Origin: Anticarsia gemmatalis
Taxonomy: Eukaryota > Arthropoda > Insecta > Lepidoptera > Erebidae
Direction: 5' to 3'
DNA length: 64,000 nucleotides
Assembly: GCF_050436995.1 (NCBI RefSeq)
Contig: NC_134774.1
Coordinates: forward strand, 1,610,501 to 1,674,500
The position numbers and the translations under genes were made by a program. Position 1 is the first letter of the stretch; each line of letters begins with the position of its first letter. This document shows positions 1 to 15,100 of the stretch, one piece after another. Under the pieces are notes generated by a model that saw only the letters and a list, made by a program, of their open reading frames with translations, searched no databases and was not told where the DNA came from.

Positions 1-15
1 TAAGGGGTCACTCAC

Positions 16-197
16 CACACTATCAGTCTTATGCGCAGCCACATGCTTCACATAAGGATGGTCAGAGTCCAGGGGCACGCGGTGGCACGGCAACACTTTG
101 ATCCCCAGCCACGACATGAACAGCAGTGCCCCTCGGGGACCACACTCCAAGAGATATGCCCCTATGAGGGCTTCCACGCAGTCCGCTATAGACTTAT
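16..197 (-). CDS. Dcr-1: Dicer-1 exon 35 (second RNase IIIa acidic motif)
   Basis: DKSIADCVEALIGAYLLECG supplies the second Asp/Glu pair of RNase IIIa. Ends HVAAHKTDSV at a GTGAGT donor; the gene continues left of the window. Confidence 0.97.
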
Positions 198-3100
198 CTG
201 TGAAAAGAAGAAAATATTTTTAAAACATACATATATAAAATCACGCTTTTTTTCTCATATAGGTAGGCAGAGATCAAAGAACGTCACTTGGTACGATCCT
301 TACAAACTTCCCTTGCTTCATTCACATACATACATGTTGGCAATAAAAGTGTATATTTTTAGTACTAAACAATAAACGTTCATAATTGAGAACAACGCCA
401 TCTAGCCGAGTTTAGTTGAACTAGCAAGGTAACAGCTTGATTTTTTTTATAAGCTCTGGCCTATACGATGAACCCCCGGTTTCTGAGGTTCATTTAACGG
501 TAGTTTATCTATTCAAAACTTATTTTTATATGAGTTTAAACGCTATAGGTAAACTACCGCTAAATGTACCTCAGAAATCGGGGGTAAGAAATTTTCTATT
601 ATAAATAGGAGTACTTTGCTGACCAGAGAATTGAACCTGAGGCCTATTGATCAACAGCCGGATACAATACTGACCACACTACAGTATTATAAAATATTTT
701 CAATAGTAGTCCGGAGTTTGGTAACGTGCCCGGTATATGACAATAGACTCCCTATTACATGGGACTAACATTGTTAATGGTGAAACGTGGGTGTATTTCA
801 TAATCAAAATCAAATCATTTATTAATTTAGGTCAAATATTGCCACTTATGATAGTCGTTACAATTACTGAATCTACCACTAGCTCGGAAAGGGGGTAGAG
901 CCTTATGAGAAGAGCTAGCTAGAATCTCACGGCTACTCGCTCAGGACTCACGGCTTTACGTGCTCTCCGAGGGACGAAGGTCTTCGACCTCAACTTCCCA
1001 ACTCCGGGCAATCTCAAAGAAATTCTTAACAGAAAATCTCAGAAAAGACTTTTTTTGGCCCGACCCAGAATTCGAACCCGAGACCTCTCGCACGGCAGCC
1101 GCATATACTACCGACCGCGCCACAGAGGCAGTTAAGGAAAATGAATATAGCTAGGTTACATACATACACCAGTGCCTACACCTTCGGGTATAACAGTCGT
1201 AATAATACTCACCCGGTATACTGTGTTGTGTGATCAAATTGTACGGAATGAAACACCCTGTAGCGTCTAACGGCATGTCTGGATTCAACGCGTCTAATTG
1301 TGGATCACCCTGTAAACAAAAAAAATATTAAGTAAGTACCATTTATATAACTGCACGTTTGGCGCAGTGGTTAAAGTGGTCACCTCGCAGCAATGACCGT
1401 AGTACCGCGTATTGTGGCTTCCAATCCCACCCGGGACAAATATTTGTGTGATGAGCATGAGTATCCGTTCTGAACCTGGTTGTTAATGTATCTATATAAG
1501 AGAGAGTGTAGAGTTTGTTTGGTTGACCGCACTAATCTCAGGAACTACTGGCGTGAATTGAAAACATATTTGAGTGTTGGGTAGACTATTTATTGAAGAA
1601 GGCTGGAGGCTATATAACATTGTTACGACCAAAAGAAGCAGAGTACCAGTAAATAAAAATTACACAAACGGGGAAAATTATGAGCCATTCTCTCTTATGT
1701 GACGCAAGCGAAGTTGCGCGGGTCAGCTAGTTAGAAATAAAATAATATCTTCTATTCCATTTAAAAAAGCACATGGAGCATTTACCATAGCCATAATAGG
1801 GTAAAAACAAGTTATTCGTCGATTCTGAGAGAAATTGTATTTAGAATTAGGGCGCGTTCCCACTATGTCGTGACGACAGATAATCGTGTAGTTTTAAGTG
1901 TCGTGGCTTATATGTTTAAATGGAAGTGTTCACATATAGAACGACACAACTTACTGTCGTCTACGACATTTTTTGCAGTGACGGCAGATTATCGTGACAG
2001 TGGGGACTGCTAGATACGACAGTCACTAAACGATAAATTTTTTTGACGAACAACAATCGTTAGGGCGCGTGTAGTTTTAAGTGTCGTGGCTAATTATAAT
2101 GGAAACAGCTGGAGACGACAGTCGTCCAACGATGAATTAATCGTTACGACATAGTGGAAACGCGTCCTTACAGCACTATTGTGTTATTAGTGCAATATGC
2201 ATATAACAGGTACTTACATGAGCACTGGGGTGTAACGTAGGGGGCGGTTTGTGGCAGGGAGGTAGCCAGTTATCGTGAGGTTCAAACTTCGATGCTATCA
2301 TGCGCGCGCCGAGACGTTTGTTGCGACCCAGACGGTACAGGTTGAGGTTCGATACCTGGGGGAGGACAAAATAGTTTTATATTAATAATAATAAACTGTA
2401 AAATATGGTCATCATCAGCCGAGCCTTTCTTCCAAACTATGTTGGAGTCGGCTTCCAGTCTCACCGGATGCAGCTGAATAACAGTGTTTTACACGCAGCG
2501 ACTGTCTATCGGACCTCCACAAACCACCCTTATCTACAAAACTACTGTCATTTAATTTACCCTCCACCAACATCTAACTACTTACTAAAAACTGAATTCT
2601 GTTAGTCTACCAGTAACCTATGTATGTATATTTTCGTAATATAATCTATTACTATGAAAAATGATATCTAAATCGATATAGTCGTATAACTATGAACGCG
2701 TCACTAAAGAATCGCTGTAATTTTTCCTGGAGATTACCATTAGACGACAATTTAGTTAGACAGTCTTGCTGAGGAGTATCGTGTTATAACCCAAGTAACT
2801 GTGTTGTGGAGGTCAGATAGACAGTCGCGGCTTGTAAAACACTGGTATTCAGCTGCATCCGGTGAGACTGGAAGCCGACTACAACATAGTTGGAAGAAAG
2901 GCTAGACTGATGATAATATTTAATATATAATAAGTATATATTTACCTGTTTACTCCGCATATGACTTAGTTTCCCCTCATGCACAGTAGGATGTGCGCAG
3001 TACAAATAAGCAGTTATAGCGAATTTTAAGAAACTGTCGCCGATCGTCTCCAATCGTTCCAGGTTTATACCGTCGTTAGCATTGGACATTGTTAATGCCT

Positions 3101-6100
3101 GAAATATTATATGAAATTGTATATTTAAATAACTAACCGGTTTCTGAGGTACATTTAGCGGTAGTTTATCTATTGTTTGTTTTGTTTGTCGTATGGCTAG
3201 TGGTCAACCTAGTGTCACAGTTGTTCAAGCCGCCCGAGAGGCCTTTGACGTGGCTTAACGACTGTTATCTTAGTAGACAACAACCGGGACCGACTTTTAA
3301 TGTGCCCTCCGAAGCACGGAGACGCCCAGTTCAAATACCACTATGCGGTCACCCATCTCTGGAATGACCGCGCCAATGGTTGATTAACCCACAGATCGTT
3401 TACCGACCGGTGAGCGCAACTGGCTATGAGCGGCTCAGTTTATCTATTTAATAGCGTTTAAACTCATGTAAAAACGCTATTGAATAGATAAACTACCGCC
3501 AAATGTACCTCAGAAACCGGGGAATAAATAGTTATTTTACGAGAGATCAAAGTTACTAAAGGTCATAAAGTGTGAAGTTTATGAAAAGTCAAAGTTTTGA
3601 ACGGTCAAACTAATGAATCGTAAGTCATAAATGGTCAAAGTGGAGAATGGTCAGACATGAGCAATAAGTCATTAACGGTCAGAGTATTAAATAGTCAGTC
3701 ATTAACGGTCAAAGTGATTAATAGTAAGTCATTAACGGTCAAAGAGATTAATAGTGAGACATCACTGGTCAAAGTGATTAATAGTAAGTCATTAACGGTC
3801 AAAGTGATTAATAGTCATCAATGGTCAAAGTAATTAATACTCATCACTGGTCAAAGTAATTAATAGTGAGTCATCACTGGTCAAAGTAATGAATAGTCAT
3901 CACTGGTCAAAGTAATTAATAGTGAGTCATCACTGGTCAAAGTAATGAATAGTCATCACTGGTCAAAGTAATTAATAGTCATCAATGGTCAAAGTAATTA
4001 ATAGTGAGTTATCACTGGTCAAAGTAATTAATAGTGAGTCGTCACTGGTCAAAGTAATTAATAGTCATCACTGGTCAAAGTAATTAATAGTCATCACTGG
4101 TCAAAGTAATTAATAGTGAGTCATCACTGGTCAAAGTAATTAATAGTGAGTCATCAATGGTCAAAGTAATTAATAGTGAGTCATCACTGGTCAAAGTAAT
4201 TAATAGTGAGTCATCACTGGTCAAAGTGATAAATAGTGAGTCATCACTGGTCAAAGTGATTAATAGTGAGTCATCACTGGTCAAAGTAATTAATAGTGAG
4301 TCATCATTGGTCAAAGTAATTAATAGTGAGTCATCACTGGTCTAGGTAATTAATAGTGAGTCATCACTGGTCAAAATAATTAATAGTCATCACAGGTCAA
4401 AGTAATTAATGGTGAGTCGTCACTGGTCAAAGTAATTAATAGTGAGTCATCACTGGTCTAGGTAATTAATAGTGAGTCATCACTGGTCAAAATAATTAAT
4501 AGTCATCACAGGTCAAAGTAATTAATGGTGAGTCGTCACTGGTCAAAGTAATTAATAGTGAGTCATCACTGGTCAAAGTAATTAATAGTCATCAATAGTC
4601 AAAGTAATTAACAGTGAGTCATCACTGGTCAAAGTAATTAATAGTGAGTCATCACTGGTCAAAGTAATTAATAGTGAGTCATACTGGTCAAAGTGATTAA
4701 TAGTGAGTCATCACTGGTCAAAGTAATTAATAGTGAGTCATCACTGGTCAAAGTAATTAATAGTGAGTCATCACTGATCAAAGTGGTTAATAGTGAGTCA
4801 TCACTGGTCAAAGTAATTAATAGTGAGTCATCACTGGTCAAAGTGATTAATAGTGAGTCATCACTGGTCAAAGTAATTAATAGTGAGTCATCACTGATCA
4901 AAGTAATTAATAGTGAGTCATCACTGATCAAAGTAATTAATAGTCATCACTGGTCAAAGTGATTAATAGTCATCACTGGTCAAAGTGATTAATAGTGAGT
5001 CATCACTGGTCGAAGTCATCAATGGTAAATCTTGTACTGTAATCGAATAACTGATAAACATACTTATATACTTGTAAATACATACTTATATAGATACATT
5101 AACATCCAGGCTTAGAACAGATACTCGTACTCATCACACAAATATTAGTCCCGGGTGGGATTGGAACCACACGCGGCGCTACGGTTATCGCGGTGACCAC
5201 TTTAACCACTGTGCCAAACGTGCAGTTAAATAAATATAGTATAGAAATTTACCTGTAAAATAACACTAGGACTGGGCCCCGGATGTCCTTCCAACTTCGG
5301 TTGAAAATCAAAATCGAACTCCCCACCCTTCTTCTCAGCATAATAAGGTCCAAATTCCTTTGCATTTTTACAAATATCTTCATAACACTCGCTTTTGTCA
5401 AAACCGACATTCACAATTTTCTCATTAACATAATTTTCGGAATCTATATTAATATCTTTCATAGAAAAGCAGCTCAATTCTTTAATTTTTTCATCTGGCA
5501 ATTCGCTTTTTAGTTTATTCAGCAAAACACGTTTATTTTTTTCTATGCTGGCTATGTCTATTTGGCCGTTTTTTATTTTAATTTCTTGGGTACTATAAGG
5601 GAATAGTTCTTTAAGTGCTCTCTCAGTATTGAGTGTAGAATCTGAGTGAGGTTTTGAGTCTTTGTTTTCTGGTAAAATGTGGTTTAAAGGGTCAGTTTGT
5701 GGTATTAAGTGTCCATTAGCGATTATTTCTTTTTTGTGGCTGTCAACTGACGCGCGGAATTTTTGTATATACTGAAACAAGGATATTATATTAGTGTGAT
5801 ATTATACTAGCTTTTACCCGCGACTTCGTCCGTCACCTGAATTTTCCCATGGGAATGCCTCATTTTCCCGGGGTAAAAAGTAGTCTTTGTCCTTTCTCGG
5901 GTATCAAAATATCTCTATACCAAATTTCATGCAAATTGGTTCAGTAGTTTAGGCGTGATTGAGTAACAGACAGACAGAGTTATTTTGAATTACCTAAGGA
6001 AAACATATTGCCTGAAGTTTCTAAGTGTTATAATGATCAACCAAACCAACAATTAGACATTTGTCTATGAGTATACTAATACTAGGTGACCCCCGTAACT

Positions 6101-9100
6101 TCGCTTGCGTCACATAAGAGAGAATGGGTCATAATTTTCCCGTTTTTGTAACATTTTTCACTGTTACTCTGCTCCTATTGGTCGTAGTGTGATGATATAT
6201 AGCCTATAGCCTTCCTCAATAAATAGACTATTCAACAGTATAAGAAATCTTGGTTTCGCACCAGTAGTTGCTGAGATTAGCGCGTTCAAACAAACAAATA
6301 AACAAACAAACTCTTCAGCTTTATAATATTAGTATAGATTGTCTCAAAAATGCAACAGATTTTATTGACTCAGCCGATAATCAAACTACCATACCTGTTC
6401 GGGCGCTACTCCGTCGCTCATGAGCTGTACATGTGTGTCTCTGTCTATCACATCGTCTGTCTCATTCGGCGCCGGAGCTGGATTCACCTTCTTTCTCCCT
6501 TCCACATCCACTGCTTCGGCCTCGTGAGCCGTTTTGTATTCTATACGGACTCCCATAGCCACTGTTGTAAGAAAAAATACTTATTAAATAAATAAAAAAA
6601 AAAGAGGCGCCCATAGCCAGTTGCGCTCACCAGTCGGTATACGATCTGTGGGTTAAGCAACCGTTGGCGCGGTCATTCCATAGATGGGTGACCGCATAGT
6701 GGTATTTGAACTGGGCGTCTCCGTGCTTCGGAGGGCACGTAAAAGTTGGTCCCGGCTGTTATCTACTAAGGTGACAGTCGTTAAGCCATGTCAAAGGCCT
6801 TCGGGCGGCTTGAAAAACTTTGACACTAGGTTGACCACTAACCATACGATAAGAGGAAGAAGAATAAATAAAAAATATAACCCACTAGCTTTTAGCAGTG
6901 ATAGCCGAGTGGTTTAAGTTAGTACCTCCCACGCAAGTGGTCGCAGGTTCGAATCCGAGGCAACACATCAATGTCTTTTAGAAGTTATGTGTGTATTAGA
7001 AATAATTATCACACATCACTTGGAAAAGTCATTAGTGTGATGCCTTGGGTACGAACCCTGGGTACGAAAACAAGGTGGGTTTGTAAAGATCGTATCAAGA
7101 GGCGGAGTTTGGTTGCTGCCTACCCCAGTGGGAAGAAGTCGTAATGTCTGAATTTTTCTAGTCATAAAGTTTGAAAGGCAACCAGTCTTGCCGGACGTGT
7201 TATAACCCAGTGTTGTGGAGGTCAGATAGACAGTCGCTGCATGTAAAACACTGGTATTCAGCTGCATCCGGTGAGACTGGAAGCCGACTCCAACATAGTT
7301 GGAAGAAAGGCTAAGCTGATATAATAAGTATGTATTTATACTTACTATTAGTATTTCTGTGACAACAAAATCCATTCTCCGTGTCATCTTCGCTGCCTTC
7401 ATAGTCCAAATCCGTATCATCAGAATCTAAATCACTGTGAAACAAACAAAAAAACATTATATTTATATTGTAATAGCTCTTTCGACCGCGATTTCGTCCG
7501 CATGTACTTTATAATCATTATAGAAAAAGACAACTCCCGCACTAAGGAATTGCTCTTGTGTCGCGGGGACTTTTACAAACATACAAACAACGGACACAAA
7601 GTACAACCAGACCTGAAACAATAATTTGCAATGGTAGCAGCGTGGCGTCCTTAACTACTGCGCCACAAACGGAGAGACAGTTGAGAATAATCTAATTTAG
7701 AAATAGGCCAATTGGACTTTGTCCAAATCGGGAATCAAACCCGAAACCTCATGATTAGCAGTCTGATGCAAACCGACTACGCACAGTGGCTGTATTTTAA
7801 ATCCTACTAGTATTATAAATGCGAAAGTTTGTGAGTATGTATGGAAGTTTGTTACTCTTTCACGCAATTCTACTAAACCGCTGAAAATCCAGAATAACAC
7901 ATAGGCTTTTTATCTCGGAGTTCCCGAGGGATCGGGATTTACATGGGAAGGGTTTCCACGCGGACGAAGTCGCGGGGGCCTCTCGTTTTAAATAAATTAA
8001 CCAACTTACCTAGACATATAGGAACAATCGCTATCGACCATAGAGTACATTCTAGAAGGATTGTATTGATTGTATTTAGGCTTTGTTATCGGATCACACC
8101 AGTTTGTACCACCTGTGAACAAGATAATATATTACAAATAACATGATGATGATAATGATATGTGATGATGATGGTTGATGATGATGGGTGATGATGATGA
8201 TGGGTGATTATGGGTGATGATGATGATAATGATGATGACGGGTGGTGATAATGATGATGGAAAATGGTGATGATGATGATGGGCGATGATGATGATGGGC
8301 GATGATGATGATTGATGAAGATGATTATGATAAGTGATGATGATGATAGGTGATGATGGTGATAGGTGATGATGGTGATAGGTGATGATGATGATAGGTG
8401 ATGATGAAGATGACAGGTGATGATGATGATGGTGGTGGATGATGATGATGATGGGTGATGATGATGATGGGTGATGATGATGGGTGATGATTGATTATGA
8501 TGATGATGGATGATGATGATAATGGATTATGATGATTGATGATGATGATGATGATTGATGAAGATGATTATGATAAGTGATGATGATGATAGGTGATGAT
8601 GGTGATAGGTGATGATGGTGATAGGTGATGATGATGATAGGTGATGATGATGATAGGTGATGATGATGATAGGTGATGATGATGATATGTGATGATGATG
8701 ATGATAGGTGATGATGATGATAGGTGATGATGATGATAGGTGATGATGATGATAGGTGATGATGATGATGATAGGTGATGATGATGATGATAGGTGATGA
8801 TGATGATGATAATGATGAAGATAATTACATTGATAATGACATCGATATTGATGGTTATATTGACGATGATGATGATGTTTTTTTTTTCAAAAGTCAATTT
8901 AACGCAAATTTCTTCAAAAATAGAGACGAAGGATAATGTGTTTCATAGCCCAAGAAGTCAGAGATGAAATAGGTAAATATGTAAAGTACTTACCGGACGC
9001 TGATGTGCAGAACGTAAGGTTAGGAGGTAGTGGTTCTAGAAACTCGTCGAATTCTGTATCCTCAGGCAGTGCGGACGCCATGTCGTTACTCCACGTACCT

Positions 9101-12100
9101 ATCTCGAAACCCTGGGAACGAAATTAAACTGTTTTAAACCCGCCCAAGTACGAGTCGGACTCGAAGGGTACAGTCGAGTTCTATAATATGTGACCGTGTT
9201 GATGAATCAAAAATATATAGGCAATGTTAAGTTTCATAAAAATCTAAACAGCTTTGCCTATAATAAAATGTTTACTTTCTGCCACATCGTAAATATGTAA
9301 CTGCTGATTACATAATATCAATAATATTGCAACAGACAATGACTCAGTATTTTGTTTAGATTGCTATGAAATTTAACATTGCCTATATATTTTTGATTCA
9401 TCATTTTCAATTTCTTTCACCTTTTACACCTTCTCTGGACTACCACAAATAATGCAAGACCAAAATTAGCCAAATCGGTCCAGCCGTTCTCGAGTTTTAG
9501 CGTGACTAACGAACAGCAATTCATTTTTATAATATTAGTAGGAAGTAAAGGGTTTATACCTCGGCATCTTCTTTTTCTTGTAGTATATCATTGATAGTCT
9601 TCTCTTTAGGCTCTTCTGCTTCTTCTTTACCTTCTGCTTCTTTCTTTTTGTCGTTCTCTTCTCGTTCCTTCTCTTCTTTTTCTCTGCAATTGAAAATTAG
9701 AGTTAAAGAATATTAATCGCGGGCGGCTTCTAGTTAGAAATAATGATTAATTAGTTTAACATTAAGAGATAATTATTTCTAGTACATCACTTAGAAAAGT
9801 TAAATAACTTACTTTATTTCCTTCTCTTTCTGTTCTTTCTTTAATTCCTCTTCTTCTTTCTTCTTTTCATTTTTCTCTGAGTCTGCACTCAATACCTGTA
9901 AAAATAATTGTAAATTCAATTTCAATATGGCCGTAAGTATCCTGCTATCCCAAATCCCTATCTCATAAGACTATACACTTAATAAACGTCTTGATATTTC
10001 ACTCAGGAACAGTTTCAAATGGCAACTGTATAGCTGTTGTTAAATACATTTATTGGGGTCATGCAAGGTCCCAACCCGCACTTGGCATATTGATCGACTT
10101 ACGGCTTAACCCCCCCTCCCCCCTCAATTCGGGAGGAGACTCTACAGTCAGTGGGACGGTAAAAGGTTAAAAAAATAAACATCAGAGCTTAAACCACGTT
10201 TAGTAAGACTATATAATTTACTGACCTCAGCAAGACTCCATCCGAAGTCAAGCGCGGGCCACTGGAAGCCAGGCATGGTGGTGTCATTGATCTTGGGTAT
10301 ACCCAGCCCCACGTCAATGGCGACCGCGCGGCGAATCTCATCCGCTATGAGTAGCGCGTTGATTCTGTAAAAGAATAACAAATGGTAGACAACTTAAATA
10401 TATAAATAAATATCATCGGACAACTCACACACGGTCATTTGATTCCAAACTAAGCAGAGCTTGTACTGTAACCAAATAACTGATAAACATACTTATATAC
10501 TTGTAAATACATACTTATATAGATAGATTAAAAACTAGGCTCAGAACGTCGTGCTCGTCACACAAATATTTGTCCCGGGTGGGATTCGAACTCGCAAATG
10601 AAACAATAGGATATTTGACCAGTTAAGTAACTTATGTTATAAGTCTAGCCTTTCTTACAACTATGTTGTAGTCGGCTTCCAGTCTCACCGGATGCAGCTA
10701 AATACCAGTATTATACATGGAGCGACTGTCTATCTGACCTCCACAACACAGTTACCTGGGTTGTAACACGATACCCCTCGGTAAGACTGGTTGTCAGACT
10801 TTCAAGCTTCTGACTACTAGTAACGACTGTCAAAAGTCTCGAAAATGACCACCGGGTATTTTTTTAGACAGTAGCTGATTTAACTGATAGTCAACTACCT
10901 TATTGAATAAATTTACAGATTTTTAAAAAGCCATTTATCTTCGTAACTATGAACCGATATTGAAAATTCTTTCACCTATAGGAAGCTAAAATATCTCTTT
11001 TTTTAGTTACCTTTATAAAACAGAAGGTAGCGCCACAGTCACAAACAAAACGTTTAATTTTCATAATAGACTGATATCTCCAAAACTACTTAGCCGATTT
11101 TGAAAATTCTTTCACCTATAAGAACCAAAATAATCTCCTAATTAGTTACCTGTATAACACGCAAGGTAGCGCCACGGTAGCGAACCACAGCGGCGCCGCG
11201 AAGGGATGAACTCGACATAGTTCCGGCTCTAGGATCTAGTACCGGTTTATGATTTTAAAAATAGGCCAATATCTCCAAATTTACTAGACCGATTTTGAAA
11301 ATGCTTTCACCTATATCAAGCTAAACTACCCCATAATTAGTTACCTGTTACATTTACGCCCTTCAAATCAACTATCGACCCCAGGCTCATTCATCTGCCA
11401 AAACTGCGGTCGCGTCTGTCACTCCCGCATAGGTCTTTTAAGCCAGGAAAGAAGATGTTACCTTGTAAATATTCCTCTGTCTGACGCCACCTGAATTACT
11501 GCAATAGATGGACACAGGCCAATGATGAGTTACCTGTATAACACACAGGGTAGCGCCACGGTAGCGAACCACAGCGGCGCCGCGAAGGGATGGACTCGGC
11601 ATAGTTCTGGCACTAAGATCTGCTTCTGATCTAGACGGTCGCGTTTTGCTCGGCGCGTTCTCTCCGATGATACTGGCAGCGCTACGCCTTTTCGATTTAC
11701 GTATCTGTGAAATAAAATATAAAATAATTATAAGTTATTATGTATAAACCTACAAAGAACACACTTTAGAGACGCATGTCACCGTCAAAACCTACCTAGA
11801 TTCTAGGTTACCAGCATCAGTCCAATGTGAAACCCACATTTTACACATTTGGGACCCCCACTTGACCTATATAAGACCCGCATCGAGCCATCATAGGACT
11901 CACACGTACCCAGACAAGCTAGAGAACCGTATTTAACCCGTATTTGATAGACAGGGACCTGTCTTATAAAAAACCCACATCGTACACACTCGAGACCCCC
12001 ACTAGACCGATACAAGACCTGCATCCAGTCAGACCCGATATGGACTCGCTTCTATCTAAACGAGATCCGCAAGGGATACGCACCGGAGATTTTGTTTTGT

Positions 12101-15100
12101 ATAAATGTATTCCGTTTAACATAGGACCCGCATCGAACCTACTGCCATCTAGTATGAGACTCGTATTTACACATTTGGGACCTGCATTTAACACACTTGG
12201 GACCCGCACTAGACTCATATATGGATCAAAAAGGAATCTACAATGAACACACTTGGTACCCGCACAGTATGTGTGAGTACTATAACGCTACGTCACCTGG
12301 GAGTGAGCAGGTTGAGCCGCGCGCTGGTGTGGTCCACGTCCAGCAGCGGCTGCTGGCTCTGGGTGAGCGCCACGCCGTATTTACTGCTGTAGTACTCCCT
12401 GAAGCTGGTGTTACGAGATGATGCTGTTGTAACATGACCCGCTAGCTATACACTTACACCCGGCGCGCGTTGTATACATACGCGACCTACACTAGACTGA
12501 CATAGACCCGCTCCTGACTAACATAGGACTCTTAATGGACCCGCTACAATCTAAAATAAGACCCACACTGGACCCGCATCTATCTAAAATAGGAACCGAT
12601 AAATTTTAGACACTCGGGACGTACATTTAACACAATTGGGACCAAGATTTAACACACTTGGGACCCGCAATTTACACACCTGAGACCCGCATTTAACACA
12701 CTTGGGACCCGCATTTAACACACTTTGGACCCGCACTATACCTATATAGACCCACTGCTATCTAAGACCCGCTTCAATCTAAGGTGAGACCCACATTTAA
12801 CACACTTGGGACCCGCATTAGACCCATATAAGACCCGCTCCATCTAACATAGGATGCTGCACTGCTGTTATATGAGACCTTCAATCTAAAATAGGACCTA
12901 CATTTAACACACTTATAACCTGTATTTAGCACACTTGGTACCCGCACAGTATGTGTGAGTACTATAACGCCACGTCACCTGGGAGTGAGCAGGTTGAGCC
13001 GCGCGCTGGTGTGGTCCACGTCCAGCAGCGGCTGCTGGCTCTGGGTGAGCGCCACGCCGTATTTACTGCTGTAGTACTCCCTGAAGCTGGCGAGATGATG
13101 CTGTTGCAACATGACCCGCTAGCTATACACTTACACCCGGCGCGCGCTGTGTACATACGCGACCTACACTAGACTGACATAGACCCGCTTCTGACTAACA
13201 TAGGTCTCTTAATGGACCCGCTACAGTCTAAAATAGGACCCACACTGGACCCCCGCATCTGTCTAATATGGGACTCGCATTTAACACACTTAGGACCCGC
13301 ACTATACCTATATAGACCCACTGCTATCTAAGACCCGCTTCATTCTAACATGGGACCAACATTTTACACACTTATGACCTGTATTTAACACACATGGGAC
13401 CCGCATTAGACCCATATAAGACCCGCTCCATCTAACATAGGATGCTGCACTGCTGTTATATGAGACCTTCAATCTAAAATAGGACCTACATTTAACACAC
13501 TTATGACCTGTATTTAACACACTAGGTACCCGTACAGTATGTGTGAGTACTATAACGCCACGTCACCTGGGAGTGAGCAGGTTGAGCCGCGCGCTGGTGT
13601 GGTCCACGTCCAGCAGCGGCTGCTGGCTCTGGGTGAGCGCCACGCCGTATTTACTGCTGTAGTACTCCCGGAAGCTGGTGTTGCGAGATGAAGGGAATGA
13701 GGAGTCGGGAGTTAGATTCCAGCAGATTTCTGCTACTAGGAAGAACTGGGGACAAAAAATATTACTTATTAGCTAAAATAAACTATAACTTTTAAACTAT
13801 CGCGTTGCGTGTTTAATATAATGTACTAGCTTTTACCCGCGATTTCGTCCGCCACCGAAATTTTCCCATGGGGATGCGTCATTTTTCCGGGGTAAAAAGT
13901 AAATGCGTCATTTTCCCGGGGTAAAAAGTAGCCTATGTCCTTTCTCGGGTATCAAAATATCTCCATACCAAACGCACGCAAATTGGTTTAGTAGTTTAGG
14001 CGTGATTGAGTAACAGACAGACAGAGTTACTTTCGCATTTATAATATTAGTATGCATAAGTATGTTTATCAGTTATCTGGTTACAGTACAAGCTCTGCTT
14101 AGTTTGTAATCAAATGACCGCGTGTGAGTTGTCCAATGATATTTATTTACCTGTGGTTGATCCTGGTTCCTGTACCACGGAGTGACGACAGCCTCCCTGT
14201 ACTTCTCAGCATCAAACTCGAAGGTCTCCCCGGGCTTCAGGAGCGGATTGTCCATCTTCTTGACGCGGTTGCGACGCTCCCGGGCTGGGAGTTTTGACTG
14301 TGGGGGGGAAAATGTTATTAACTAACCGACTACGAAAAGGAGAAGGTTCTTAATTCGGCGCAGATTATTTTGTAGTGAATGAGTGAGTGAATGAATGAGC
14401 GAATGTGCGAGTAAAAATGCGAATGATGGAGGGAATGAGTGAATGAGTGACTGAGTGATTAGAGTGATTATAGAGTGAGTACGTGAACAACTGAGTGAAC
14501 GAGTGAGTGAAAGAGTGAGTAAGATAGAGTAGTAATAGCCGAATGGTATAAGTTGACTGGTTGATGTATGTATGTATGTATGTTAGTATGCAACATACCT
14601 TGCCCTCCTCCTCCTCCTGCGTCTCCCACAGCACGCTGCTATCTATCTCCAAGATCTTCTTATCTTCTGTATGTTGGTATATCAGCTCCAAGAAAGCCCA
14701 GTCAATGTCGATTTTAGCCGTACCGTCCGGTCTGGTCGCTAGAACAATCATAACTTCTATTAGTAAAATAGCTCTTTCAATCAATTTTAAAACAAAGGGT
14801 AAAAATTTAGGGTCATATATATTTTTAATGCGACATAATAAATAATCCAAAAATGTCTATAAATTAAAAAATGTTAAGGGTGGACAACCATTATCACTAA
14901 AGAGTATGAAAATAGATGTTGGCCGATTCTCAGACCTACTCAATATGCTCACAAAATTTCATGAGAATCAGTCAAGCCGTTTCGGAGGAGTACGGTAACT
15001 TACATTGTGACACGAGAATTTTATATATAAGATTAAAATAACTTATAACTTTTAAACTCTCGCGTTGTATGTTTAATGTATAATAGAATACGGGAATTAA

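Noticed and set aside
4084..4962. Open frames on both strands encoding repeated SDDSLLITLT or VINSESSLVK
   Set aside because: By-product of the minisatellite; no splice signals fit and the array lies inside a Dicer-1 intron.
3540..5030. Regular repeats resembling a CRISPR array
   Set aside because: Units are contiguous with no unique spacers, and the host is an insect.
6684..6917. 77-codon frame
   Set aside because: Lies in a 5S-derived SINE; several other short frames arise from the same repeat family.
8568..8897. His/Ser/Ile repeat protein
   Set aside because: Translation of the TGA microsatellite in an intron.
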